Origin: Desulfobacteraceae bacterium UBA2245
GTDB taxonomy: Bacteria; Desulfobacterota; Desulfobacteria; Desulfobacterales; UBA2245
Assembly: GCA_002347265.1 (NCBI GenBank)
Contig: DDYB01000022.1
Coordinates: 47,096 to 111,095 of the forward strand
Length of the DNA stretch: 64,000 nt
Direction of reading: 5' to 3'
The stretch's first letter is position 1. Every line of letters starts with the position of its first letter. The position numbers were made by a program, and so were the translations under genes. Below the pieces are notes generated by a model, which was not told where the DNA came from, ran no database searches, and worked only from the letters and a program-made list of their open reading frames with translations. This document shows, one piece after another, positions 1 to 7,821 of this stretch.

Positions 1-1076
1 AGAAATCCACGGCTTTCTTCGATCTTCGCTTCCTCCGGTTCCGCGGGCGAAAACCGCAGCGCGGCGTTGGGAATCAGCAGAGCATCGGAAACGTCCTGAA
101 CCATGATGTCCGCCGTTGCCGTCATTCCGGGCAGCAGCAGCATGTCCGGATTGTCGACCGACAGGACGGTTTCATACGACACCACGCCGCTTTCCGTACT
201 GGAAGCATACCGCACCTGCACGATCCGCGCTTTGAAATACCGGTCCGGATAGGCATCCACGGAAAAATCCGCCTCCTGTCCTTCACGAATCTGTCCGATA
301 TCGGCTTCATCCACATTCACGTGAAGTTCCATTCGGGAAAGATCCTCGGCCAGGGTAAACAGAACCGGAGTTTCGAACGATGCCGCCAGAGTCTGGCCGG
401 GTTCGACCTTTCGCTCCAGAATGATCCCGTCAATCGGAGAACGGATCACGGTTTTTTTCACATCCGACTCGTATTCGTTCAGAACCGCCGCGGCCTGGGT
501 AACCCCGGCCTGAGCAGCAGCCTCGTCGGCCAGCGCTTTTTGAAGGGCGGCCTGAGCCGCATCCAGTTCGAGCAGCGAGGGCACCCTGCCGCCGCTGAGT
601 TCCCGTGAATGATTCAGACGGTTGAGCTCGCTGCGGGTCTCGAAAACAGAGGCCTGGGATTGAAGCAGCTCGGCCCGTGCGGACTCCAGGGCCGCCTTGG
701 ACTGAAGCACCTGAGCCTCGATCTTGGATGCGTCCAGCAGGGCCAGCACCTGTCCGGTCTTTACGGTATCGTTAAAATCGACCAGCACGGTCTTGACCGT
801 GCCCGAGACCTCCGAACCCACTTCCACCTTGTTGAGGGGCTGAATGGCACCGGTTGCCGTCACCGTAACCGCCAGCCGGCTCTGTTTTGCCGGAGCGGTT
901 TTATACCGAACCGGCGACCGGCTTTCAAAACCATACTGTCTGATCAGGGCAAAGGCGACAATCAACAGGACGGCAACCACGCTCCAGACGAAGATTTTTT
1001 TTCGGCCGGATGCCGGCTTGCGGATTCCGATTTTGTCGGCTATCGGGTCTGAATCTTTCGAAGAACGAGAATTCAT
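1..1076 (-). CDS. HlyD/MacA-type periplasmic adaptor subunit of an efflux system (partial, C-terminus off the left edge)
   Basis: Reading the minus strand from the ATG at 1076 gives an open frame to the window edge (about 358 residues, no stop). A short cytoplasmic N-terminus is followed by one membrane helix (roughly residues 29-45). Next comes a biotinyl-lipoyl half with the text VEVGSEVSGTVKTVLVDFND, a long alpha-helical hairpin rich in Ala/Gln/Glu (about 115-205), the second lipoyl half (VIRSPIDGIILERKVEPGQ) and a beta-barrel region (LHVNVDEADIGQIREGQ). This order is that of membrane-fusion adaptors such as MacA, which link an inner-membrane ABC or RND pump to a TolC channel. The pump genes should lie left of the window, so ABC (MacAB) versus RND cannot be settled here. 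Confidence 0.88.
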   Translation of the reverse strand, partial: MNSRSSKDSDPIADKIGIRKPASGRKKIFVWSVVAVLLIVAFALIRQYGFESRSPVRYKTAPAKQSRLAVTVTATGAIQPLNKVEVGSEVSGTVKTVLVDFNDTVKTGQVLALLDASKIEAQVLQSKAALESARAELLQSQASVFETRSELNRLNHSRELSGGRVPSLLELDAAQAALQKALADEAAAQAGVTQAAAVLNEYESDVKKTVIRSPIDGIILERKVEPGQTLAASFETPVLFTLAEDLSRMELHVNVDEADIGQIREGQEADFSVDAYPDRYFKARIVQVRYASSTESGVVSYETVLSVDNPDMLLLPGMTATADIMVQDVSDALLIPNAALRFSPAEPEEAKIEESRGF

Positions 1077-1418
1077 TTAAACTCCGAACCAATCTGCTTT
1101 ACAGGACTTTTTGAACAACCACACAATAGCATGTGCCGAAGGTTCGTCAAGGACGAATCGCCCTGTTTCCTGAATACGTCACGACCGCTTCGGCATCAAC
1201 GGCTTCTGGTGTTGTCGCATCGCATGCGCAAAAAGTTACAGATTCAATTCGAGGGCGAACCCCAATCCGATTTTTCAAAAGCCGTTTGAAGCAAAGGCGA
1301 TTTTTGTTTTACATCGACTCAAACCTGTAACCTTTTGATTCGTTTCCCCGACAAATCATCAGACAGGTTTTCAGAATAATGCCATGCAGACAACCCGACA
1401 CCCCGAAGAAAGGCGCTG
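1077..1418. other. Intergenic region between the divergent adaptor gene and the EF-hand gene
   Basis: About 340 bp without a convincing gene. The open frames here have poor starts and no recognisable content. The divergent flanking genes imply promoters on both strands, but no clear -35/-10 pair could be picked out. Confidence 0.4.
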
Positions 1419-1748
1419 ATGACAATGATGAAAAACCTGATGACATCCATAGCGGTATGTGCCATGATTACAGCGCTATCGATATTTATAATGATTATGG
1501 GTCTTTGTGCATGGTCGCCGCCCGGATACTCGGACGAATTTCATGGATCGAATCGATTGGGCAGGCCGGCTTTCGACCGGTTCAATACGGATGAAGACGG
1601 AAAAATCAGCCTGGAAGCGTTCAAAAAGTTTTCCCCTTCCGGGCGGGCGCCCGAGGATGTTTTCAAATTTCTGGACAAAAACACGGATGGCGTTCTGACA
1701 CTGGACGAATTTGAGAATGCAGAGCCCCCGCGCGAAAGGCGGCGCTGA
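1419..1748 (+). CDS. Small membrane-anchored EF-hand protein
   Basis: A 109-residue protein. An N-terminal hydrophobic segment (about residues 8-31) serves as signal peptide or anchor. Two adjacent EF-hand calcium loops follow: NTDEDGKISLEAF and DKNTDGVLTLDEF, each with Asp/Asn at positions 1, 3 and 5, Gly at 6, a hydrophobic residue at 8 and Glu at 12. The protein should bind Ca2+ in the periplasm or on the outer face of the inner membrane. It lies just upstream of an ECF sigma factor and a CpxP-like protein on the same strand, which suggests an envelope-sensing group, but its partner is unknown. The alternative overlapping frames lack these motifs. Confidence 0.8.
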   Translation: MTMMKNLMTSIAVCAMITALSIFIMIMGLCAWSPPGYSDEFHGSNRLGRPAFDRFNTDEDGKISLEAFKKFSPSGRAPEDVFKFLDKNTDGVLTLDEFENAEPPRERRR

Positions 1749-1785
1749 CGGAAATACGGTCTCTCCGGCGACGGCTCTGTTCTGA

Positions 1786-2382
1786 ATGGATCTTATGGAT
1801 CTGACTGCGGCGGCGGACGCCCTCATCGTGCAGCAGGTGATTGATGGCGACACGGAGGCCTTTGCGATCCTGCTGACCCGTCACCGGCATCATGTTCTTG
1901 GCATCGTCCGGAAACATGCGCCGTACGACGAGGCCGAAGAAATCGCCCAGGAGGTATTTATCCGTGCCTATCAATCGCTGCCGGCGCTTGAAAAACAGGA
2001 TCGTTTCAAACACTGGCTGAGTTCCATTGCCGTGAAAACCTGCTGCGATTTCTGGCGGAAAAAGTACCGGTCCAGAGAAATATCCATCTCTGATTTTTCC
2101 ACCGAGCAGTGCAACCGGCTGGATCAGATACTGTCCAGCCGATCGAATCAGGACTGGATCGAAGACAATGCGCGTCGGGAAATCCGGGAAATGCTGGACC
2201 AGGCCTTGAATCATCTCAGCCCGGAAGACCGGATGGCGCTGGAACTCGTCTACCTGGAAGGCCTGTCGTGCAGGGAAGCGGCGGATTTGCTGGGATGGAC
2301 CATCGTCAATGTCAAGGTCCGGGCCTTCAGATCCAGAAAAAAACTCCATTCGCTGTTATCCAAGCCAGGGAGGCGGTCATGA
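1786..2382 (+). CDS. ECF-family RNA polymerase sigma factor
   Basis: 198 residues, the usual length of a sigma-70 group IV (ECF) factor. Region 2 holds the core-binding text EEIAQEVFIRAYQSLP, and region 4 has a helix-turn-helix (LSPEDRMALELVYLEGLSCREAADLLG..VKVRAFRSRKKL). A less conserved linker sits between them. The ATG at 1786 and another at 1795 are both possible starts, and neither has a strong ribosome site. The stop overlaps the ATG of the next gene (ATGA), so the downstream small membrane protein is translationally coupled and a natural candidate anti-sigma partner. The target promoters cannot be deduced from the window. Confidence 0.92.
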   Translation: MDLMDLTAAADALIVQQVIDGDTEAFAILLTRHRHHVLGIVRKHAPYDEAEEIAQEVFIRAYQSLPALEKQDRFKHWLSSIAVKTCCDFWRKKYRSREISISDFSTEQCNRLDQILSSRSNQDWIEDNARREIREMLDQALNHLSPEDRMALELVYLEGLSCREAADLLGWTIVNVKVRAFRSRKKLHSLLSKPGRRS

Positions 2383-2699
2383 AAAACGAAAACCCGAAAC
2401 AGGATGCGCTGAAAGCGCTGCTGCGGAAAGCCTATCTTGAAAAGGAAAAACTTCCTGTCGGCGAGCGGTGGGAACAGAACGCGATGCGGGCCATCCGGCG
2501 CCTGCCGCATCCCCGAGGGTCAAACCACCTGGCCGCGTTTGAAGCGCTGGTCTGGAAATTCGCTCCGGCAGCCGCCGCGCTGATTGTTCTTTTCACCTTT
2601 GCTTTGTTCAGCATGGATCTGATACCGGACTCGGAAGTGGTTCGATATCTTTTTAACGGATTCAACCAGGACGGCATCGCCCGGTACTGGACGATTTGA
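2379..2699 (+). CDS. Small single-pass membrane protein, candidate anti-sigma factor
   Basis: 106 residues starting at the ATG that overlaps the sigma-factor stop. The first ~65 residues are soluble and charged (KALLRKAYLEKEKLPVGERW), followed by one membrane helix (about 66-86, FAPAAAALIVLFTFALFSMD) and a short outer tail. Size, topology and coupling to an ECF sigma gene fit a membrane-bound anti-sigma factor, but no conserved zinc-binding anti-sigma motif (HxxxCxxC) is visible, so the role is inferred from position. Longer frames that start upstream are shadows of the sigma gene. Confidence 0.65.
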   Translation: MKNENPKQDALKALLRKAYLEKEKLPVGERWEQNAMRAIRRLPHPRGSNHLAAFEALVWKFAPAAAALIVLFTFALFSMDLIPDSEVVRYLFNGFNQDGIARYWTI

Positions 2700-2708
2700 G
2701 GCGTTTTT

Positions 2709-3134
2709 ATGAAAAAATGGCGTTTGATCGCGGGAATCCTGCTGGTATTTATTCTGGGACTGGTCGTCGGCTCCTGGGGAACCGGCATGTATCTCCGGAA
2801 CCGGCTGGACCGGTTCAGAGAAAACCCTGAAACTCGAAAAGCCTCCATTCTGGAACGGCTCAACCGAAGACTCGGGCTCACGGATGCGCAAAGATCCGCA
2901 TTTGAAAGCATTGTCAATGAAACCGAGCAGAAGGTCGGAAAAAGCTTTGAAAAGCATGAAGCGGAAATGCAGGGCTTTATCGAGGAGAGCTTTGCGCAGA
3001 TGGCCCGGATTCTGAGCCCGGAACAGCGCGAAAAGCTCAATACGCTTCGACAGGAGCTCGAGAAACGAAGAAAGGCGTGGGAAAACAAACCCGGCGGACA
3101 GCACCGCATGCACCCGCCCCCTCCGGAAGAATGA
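2709..3134 (+). CDS. CpxP/Spy/ZraP-like periplasmic stress or heavy-metal sensor protein
   Basis: 141 residues with an N-terminal membrane anchor (about 5-26), then a mostly helical charged domain. It contains two LTxxQ-like motifs, LTDAQRSAF (near residue 57) and LSPEQREKLNTLRQEL (near 101), the signature of the CpxP/Spy/ZraP family. The C-terminus is Pro/His rich (QHRMHPPPPEE), which may bind metal. Family members act as periplasmic chaperones or as negative sensors of envelope stress. It starts 9 bp after the candidate anti-sigma gene and ends at a terminator, so EF-hand protein, sigma factor, membrane protein and this protein form one unit. Confidence 0.8.
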   Translation: MKKWRLIAGILLVFILGLVVGSWGTGMYLRNRLDRFRENPETRKASILERLNRRLGLTDAQRSAFESIVNETEQKVGKSFEKHEAEMQGFIEESFAQMARILSPEQREKLNTLRQELEKRRKAWENKPGGQHRMHPPPPEE

Positions 3135-3144
3135 CACCCCCCGG

Positions 3145-3190
3145 TCTGTCCTCCGTCCGCCGGGTTCGGGGCAGAGGACAGATTTTTTTT
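3145..3190 (+). terminator. Rho-independent terminator of the sigma/CpxP-like operon
   Basis: A 9-bp perfect stem (TCTGTCCTC at 3145-3153 with GAGGACAGA at 3174-3182) is followed directly by eight T residues. It lies 10 bp after the stop of the CpxP-like gene. The loop is long (20 nt) but can fold further. Confidence 0.75.
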
Positions 3191-3261
3191 CGAATCTGAA
3201 ACCGGTTGTTTCCCATCAGAACTTTTGAAAAACAATGCCCCGCATCCCTCTCCCCGCTGGT

Positions 3262-4674
3262 TCAGAAATAAGTCTGCAATCCGGAAACAATGGACTCGAA
3301 ATTCAGAATTTCAGGCCCGTCTGAACCGTCAATCCGATCCGTAGCGATTTTCCGTTCATCACGACCAAATTGCGTTTCAAAGAAGATCCGCTCTTCGCCG
3401 GAAAGCGCCAGATCCCGGCTTGCCCGCATCTTTTCAACCACGACCTGCTTGTCCCGGTTCAGGGAAACCGGAACAAAAAAGTTCCGATAGGTCATGGAAG
3501 GCAGAATGCTGGCTTCAAAATAAGAAACCCGCCCTTCAATACCGTCAAATTTCACCAGAGGCCACAGCCGGGCGCTGAAGGAAAGCCGGTCGCCGGAAAC
3601 AGACCAGAGCGTTTTATCACAACCGGCTGCCTGAAAACGGGCCGCCTGCATCTGAAGCGCATTCGGGTCGCCCGTCAGGCAAAGGGCGCGAATATATCCG
3701 TTTTCAGTGACGTCTTCATGGCTTTTTTTCGTCCAGGCCGCGCTTCGCCTTCGGGCCGCCGCCTTCTGGAACCGGTCCTTGTAGACAAAGGAGCAGTAAT
3801 TGACCGGAAGATCGATTCGGCTGTTCTTTGCAAACCGGATCAACTCCAGGGCCGCCAGTTCGGATTCGAGCACCGTAACCTTTTCCCCGTGCAGAAATGT
3901 GTAGTTTCTTCGAACGACCTGGTTGAAATTGTGCGGCGTAAGCCGAAGCTGGTGCAGATTCAGAAAATCGATGCCGGCGTTTGTCATTTCCACGATTTTC
4001 AGCTTCATGAGCTCAAGATCTTCCGGAACTGCCGGAATCTCGACGGCAACATGGGGAATGATCCCCACGGCGGATGCGGCTTTTTCCAGGCTGTAATGCA
4101 CGGCGCCGATATCAAACCGGATTTCGTCCAGGCCCGCATCCCGAAGCCTTGAAAGCATGTCCCGGGTTGCCAGGGTTCCGTTGGTGTACAGCCAGGCGTA
4201 GACGCCGGCGCCGAATCTTTTCTTGACCGCGGCCAGATAGCTCAGGCTCCGCTCAAAGGTCAGCAGGGGCTCTCCGCCGCTGATGCTCACACCTCTGAAC
4301 CGGAATTTTTCGATATAGTCCGCATAGTCCGAAGGCTTGAGAAACTGAACGGTCTGAGTGGTGGGCACGTCGACCCCGCTTTGCTCCGTGGGGCAGTAGA
4401 AACAGCGGCAGTTGCATTTGCCGTTGATAAACAGGCAGGACCACAGGCCCTGTCCGCAGATTTCGCACCCCGGAGACAGCCGGGCGCAATCGAGCTTGGT
4501 GTCCCTGCAGCCGAATTTCACCCTGCCCTGCAGATCGGAAAGAATTCCGGCGCGACGATCCCCGGCGGTTCTGGCCCCGTCAACCGAAAGCCATCTCAGG
4601 TCTTCGTAATTGCGGCCGTATTCCTGCCGGTTGGCTTCAATGAGGCGGGATTTTAGGCGGTCCGATGGATGCAT
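3262..4674 (-). CDS. Radical SAM protein of unknown substrate
   Basis: 470 residues from the ATG at 4674. A longer frame reaching 4827 is rejected because its extra N-terminus is coded by a 7-bp tandem repeat. The Cx3CxxC cluster motif is present (CNCRCFYC, about residue 100) and binds the 4Fe-4S that cleaves S-adenosylmethionine. It is preceded by more cysteines (CRDTKLDC, CEICGQGLWSC) that could hold an auxiliary cluster. GGEPLL is the SAM-contacting GGE motif, and a TIM-barrel follows (ISGGEPLLTFERS, WLYTNGTLA). The C-terminal half has no domain I recognise. It stands alone between convergent and divergent neighbours, so the genomic context gives no substrate. Confidence 0.85.
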   Translation of the reverse strand: MHPSDRLKSRLIEANRQEYGRNYEDLRWLSVDGARTAGDRRAGILSDLQGRVKFGCRDTKLDCARLSPGCEICGQGLWSCLFINGKCNCRCFYCPTEQSGVDVPTTQTVQFLKPSDYADYIEKFRFRGVSISGGEPLLTFERSLSYLAAVKKRFGAGVYAWLYTNGTLATRDMLSRLRDAGLDEIRFDIGAVHYSLEKAASAVGIIPHVAVEIPAVPEDLELMKLKIVEMTNAGIDFLNLHQLRLTPHNFNQVVRRNYTFLHGEKVTVLESELAALELIRFAKNSRIDLPVNYCSFVYKDRFQKAAARRRSAAWTKKSHEDVTENGYIRALCLTGDPNALQMQAARFQAAGCDKTLWSVSGDRLSFSARLWPLVKFDGIEGRVSYFEASILPSMTYRNFFVPVSLNRDKQVVVEKMRASRDLALSGEERIFFETQFGRDERKIATDRIDGSDGPEILNFESIVSGLQTYF

Positions 4675-5052
4675 ATCCGTTTTCCTGAACAGAGAGTGGA
4701 TTCGAATGCGTGAAACAGGGTGCTTGATGCCCGCCACCTGGCGAATTGATCTTTGATCTTTGATCTTTGAGCTTTGAGCTTTGAGCTTTGTTCTGGAGCT
4801 GCTGCACCATTTTGTTTTTATTAGCAAAACAGCCGCGCGAAAGCAAGACGGAAAAGAGGCGCTTCAGAATCGCGGTTCACAAAAAAGGGCGTTCATGAAA
4901 GACGGCCGCAGGAACACGTTTCCGGGAACTGTCGAATGGCAAGGATGCCGTTGCCTGCTTGACATCGAGCGGACATTGGCATAAAAAATCCTTTTTACGA
5001 ATGCGGCCGATCGCCTCCGCCGTTTTAAACACCAGCAAACAAGGAGACCGCC
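4675..5052. other. Intergenic region between divergent radical SAM gene and folD
   Basis: About 380 bp. It holds the 42-bp heptamer tract at 4748-4789 and, just before folD, a strong ribosome site (AAGGAG, 5041-5046). Small open frames across the region (such as 4781-4984) have no convincing start or coding character. Promoters for both flanking genes must lie here but none is clear by eye. Confidence 0.45.
4748..4789. repeat. Heptamer tandem repeat (GATCTTT x3, GAGCTTT x3)
   Basis: Six exact 7-bp units in a row, three GATCTTT then three GAGCTTT. It lies about 75 bp upstream of the radical SAM start. Three other heptamer-periodic tracts of different sequence occur in the prophage part of the window. 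Confidence 0.9.
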
Positions 5053-5973
5053 ATGTCGGCAAGAATACTCAGCGGCACGGAAATTTCAAAAGAGATTATC
5101 GATGAGATCGCCACGGAGGTTCGGGGAATCAAGGAACAGCACGGCATCGTTCCGGGCCTGGCTACGATTCTGGCGGGAGAAAACCCTGCTTCGCTTTCTT
5201 ATGTCGCTCTAAAGATGCGGACAGCCAGGCAGGTCGGCTTCAAGGAGGTGCAGGACAACCGGCCGGCAACCATCAGCCAGAGGGATCTGCTGGCGATCAT
5301 CGACCGATACAACCGGGATGAAAGCATTCACGGCATTCTGGTTCAGCTGCCCCTTCCCGGCCAAATCGATGCGGATGCGATCATCAACGCCATTGATCCG
5401 GACAAGGATGTGGACGGGTTTCACCCGGTCAACATAGGGCGTCTGCTCATCGGCGGGACTCATGTGAAATTTCCCCCCTGCACGCCCGCCGGCATTCAGG
5501 AGATGATCCGCCGGGCCGGAATACCCACCGACGGCGCCGAGGTCGTGGTGGTCGGGCGCTCCAATATCGTGGGAAAGCCCATCGCCAACATGATGCTTCA
5601 GAAGGCGGCCGGCGCCAACGCCACGGTCACCGTGGTTCATACCGGCACCCGGAATCCCGAGGACCACTGCCGCAGAGCGGATATTCTGATCGTTGCCGCC
5701 GGAATGCCCGGTCTGGTCAGGCCGGCCTGGATCAAGCCGGGCGCCTGCGTGATCGACGTGGGCGTCAACCGGGTCGGCGAAAAGATCAGCGAGAAGACCG
5801 GCCGGAAGGTGGCGATCCTGCGCGGAGATGTGGATTTTGAAGCGGCCCGTAATATTGCGGGCTTTATTACGCCCGTACCCGGCGGCGTGGGACCCATGAC
5901 CATCGCCATGCTGATGCAAAACACGCTCAACTCGCTGAAGTACAGACTGGGAGCACTTCCGAAACCCCGGTGA
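5053..5973 (+). CDS. folD: Bifunctional 5,10-methylenetetrahydrofolate dehydrogenase / methenyl-THF cyclohydrolase
   Basis: 306 residues, near the usual ~285-300. The N-terminal catalytic domain has the lysine motif SYVALKMRTARQVGF (the family's YxxxK), and the folate-side signature QLPLPGQIDADAIINAIDPDKDVDGFHP is intact. The NAD(P)-binding half shows VVGRSNIVGKPIANMMLQKAAGANATVTVVHTGT and the PGGVGPMTIAML motif near the end. The enzyme interconverts methylene-, methenyl- and 10-formyl-THF in the cytoplasm, supplying one-carbon units for purine and fMet synthesis, and in sulfate reducers often serving a Wood-Ljungdahl methyl branch. An AAGGAG ribosome site precedes the ATG. No folate-pathway neighbours are seen. 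Confidence 0.97.
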   Translation: MSARILSGTEISKEIIDEIATEVRGIKEQHGIVPGLATILAGENPASLSYVALKMRTARQVGFKEVQDNRPATISQRDLLAIIDRYNRDESIHGILVQLPLPGQIDADAIINAIDPDKDVDGFHPVNIGRLLIGGTHVKFPPCTPAGIQEMIRRAGIPTDGAEVVVVGRSNIVGKPIANMMLQKAAGANATVTVVHTGTRNPEDHCRRADILIVAAGMPGLVRPAWIKPGACVIDVGVNRVGEKISEKTGRKVAILRGDVDFEAARNIAGFITPVPGGVGPMTIAMLMQNTLNSLKYRLGALPKPR

Positions 5974-6223
5974 CGAGATGTGTTACGCAATCCCCAACCG
6001 GCCTTTTCCCGAAACCGTCGTTGATGGTGGTGATTTTGTCTTGACAGATCCCGGAAAACTTCCTAAAGGGGAACGAATGATTGAAAGCAATTTTTGTTGT
6101 GAATAAACAGAAACTCATGCAATACAGAACTTCCATCGCATACACCTACAAGTATTAATGCCTGCCGCCCTGAACCCCAAGGGTGAGCAGGCTTCCCCGC
6201 AGTTTTTTCGCCGCAAGGCTTTT
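5974..6223. other. Intergenic region between folD and the TRAP operon
   Basis: About 250 bp without a gene. A GC-rich pairing (GCCTGC near 6162 with GCAGGC near 6186) could form a weak folD terminator but lacks an immediate T-run. The small minus-strand frame at 5927-6145 overlaps the end of folD and looks like noise. Confidence 0.4.
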
Positions 6224-6252
6224 TTGACAACCCACTGGATCGAGTTTTCTAT
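6224..6252 (+). promoter_or_regulatory. Putative sigma-70 promoter of the TRAP operon
   Basis: A perfect TTGACA (6224-6229) is followed after 17 bp by TTCTAT (6247-6252), a weak -10 match. It sits 38 bp before the dctP start. The -35 box is persuasive; the -10 is not. Confidence 0.4.
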
Positions 6253-6289
6253 CCACGGATAAAACTTCCAACTTTAAACGGAGGAACCT

Positions 6290-7315
6290 ATGAAACGTCT
6301 GCTTTTCTTGAGTCTGGTCCTTGTCTTCGGCGCCGCCTGCCTGATGCCCGGATTGGCATCTGCCGCAGAGGCCAAAACCTTTAATCTGACTTACAGCATT
6401 TTCTTTCCGCCGACCCACGGGCAGTGCAAGGCGGGTGTAGAATGGGCCCAGGAAGTTGAAAAACGCACCAACGGCGCGGTCAAAATTACCGTTTTCCCCG
6501 GCGGAACGCTGACCAAGGCCGACCAGTGCTACGACGGCGTGGTCAACGGCATCTCGGATATCGGCATGTCCTGTTTTGCCTACAACCGCGGGCGGTTTCC
6601 CCTGATGGAAGCCGTGGACCTTCCCATGGGATATCCCAACGGTCAGATCGCCACCCGCGTGGCGGACGGTTTTGCCAAAACCATGGCGCCCAAAGAGCTT
6701 GACGACGTCAAGGTGCTTTACATTCATGCGCATGGTCCCGGATTGCTTCACACTCAGAAGCCGGTTGCAACCATGGAGGATCTCAAGGGAATGAAAATCC
6801 GGTCGACCGGGCTCAGCGCCAAAGTGGTCGAAGCACTCGGCGGAGTCCCCGTGGCCATGCCGCAGCCGGAGACCTATGAATCGCTGCAGAAAGGCGTGGT
6901 CGACGGCACCTTTACGCCCATCGAAACCCTGAAGGGATGGCGCCAGGCCGAAGTCGTCCGCTCCACAACCGACAGCTTCTCGGTGGGGTACACCACCTCG
7001 ATGTATGTGGTCATGAACAAGAGCAAGTGGAACGCCCTGCCCGCCGATATTCAGAAGACAATCGAAGAGATCAACAGTGAATGGGTGGATCGTCATGGAA
7101 AAATCTGGGATGACCTGGACATCGAGGGCCGAAACTACACCCAGAGCCTGGGCAATGCGATTATTCCCCTGACCGAGGCCGAAAGCAAACGCTGGGCCGA
7201 ACGGGTTCAGCCGATCATCGACCAGTATGCCAACGCCCAGAAAGAAAAGGGACTGGACGGCGACAAGGCCGTCACAACGATTCGGGCCCTGATTGAGAAG
7301 TATCAGAAACCCTGA
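6290..7315 (+). CDS. dctP: TRAP transporter solute-binding protein (DctP family)
   Basis: 341 residues with a clear Sec signal peptide (MKRLLFLSLVLVFGAACLMP..ASA, cleavage about residue 25). The mature protein has the DctP fold: the text LKGMKIRSTGLSAKVVEALGGVPVAMPQPETYESLQKGVVDG contains the conserved Arg that binds the substrate carboxylate. The periplasmic protein delivers an organic acid to the DctQM membrane pair and uses an ion gradient rather than ATP. The ribosome site GGAGG precedes the ATG. It is first in an operon with dctQ and dctM. The substrate (C4-dicarboxylate, keto acid, aromatic acid) cannot be read from sequence. Confidence 0.95.
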   Translation: MKRLLFLSLVLVFGAACLMPGLASAAEAKTFNLTYSIFFPPTHGQCKAGVEWAQEVEKRTNGAVKITVFPGGTLTKADQCYDGVVNGISDIGMSCFAYNRGRFPLMEAVDLPMGYPNGQIATRVADGFAKTMAPKELDDVKVLYIHAHGPGLLHTQKPVATMEDLKGMKIRSTGLSAKVVEALGGVPVAMPQPETYESLQKGVVDGTFTPIETLKGWRQAEVVRSTTDSFSVGYTTSMYVVMNKSKWNALPADIQKTIEEINSEWVDRHGKIWDDLDIEGRNYTQSLGNAIIPLTEAESKRWAERVQPIIDQYANAQKEKGLDGDKAVTTIRALIEKYQKP

Positions 7316-7338
7316 GCATATCCGTAAGGAATCCTTTC

Positions 7339-7821
7339 ATGGACCGAGCATATCAAAAAACCAGATCGTTTGCCGTCGGATTCAACTGGATCGCATGCTT
7401 TGCGATTGTGGTCATGATGCTGCTGACCACGACCGATGTGATCATGCGGCTGGTGGCGACGCCGATTCCCGGAGTCTACGAGATCGTCGGCCTGCTGGGC
7501 GTCGCCGCGGTTTCCTTTTCCATGGCCTATACCTCCGTGGAAAAAGGACACATCGCCGTTGAATTTCTGGTGCGTAAGCTGTCCCGAAAAACCCAGGCAG
7601 TCGTTGCTGCGGCAAACGATTTTCTTTCCTTGGTTCTGTTTTTCTTCATCTGCCGGCAATCCGTCGTGTATGCGGGCGTCCTGAAACAGAGCGGCGAGGT
7701 CAGCCTCACCATTCAGATGCCGATTTATCCCTTTGTGTACGGAATCGCGATCGGATGCGCGGCGCTTTGCATTGTGCTGCTGATGGAGTTGATTCAATCA
7801 ATCAGAAGGATCGTTCAATGA
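7339..7821 (+). CDS. dctQ: TRAP transporter small permease (DctQ family)
   Basis: 160 residues with four predicted membrane helices, the DctQ topology. The N-terminal helix pair around WIACFAIVVMMLLTTTDVIMRLVATPIPGVYEIVGLLGVAAVSFS carries the family motif (D..MR) followed by the P-GxYE text. It lies 23 bp after dctP, and its stop overlaps the start of dctM (ATGA), so the two permease subunits are translationally coupled. The subunit forms the membrane complex with DctM in the inner membrane. Confidence 0.93.
   Translation: MDRAYQKTRSFAVGFNWIACFAIVVMMLLTTTDVIMRLVATPIPGVYEIVGLLGVAAVSFSMAYTSVEKGHIAVEFLVRKLSRKTQAVVAAANDFLSLVLFFFICRQSVVYAGVLKQSGEVSLTIQMPIYPFVYGIAIGCAALCIVLLMELIQSIRRIVQ

Noticed and set aside
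4748..4789. Possible CRISPR-like repeat
   Set aside because: The units are 7 bp without spacers; it is a simple tandem tract.
5927..6145. Minus-strand 72-aa frame
   Set aside because: It overlaps the end of folD and has no coding features.
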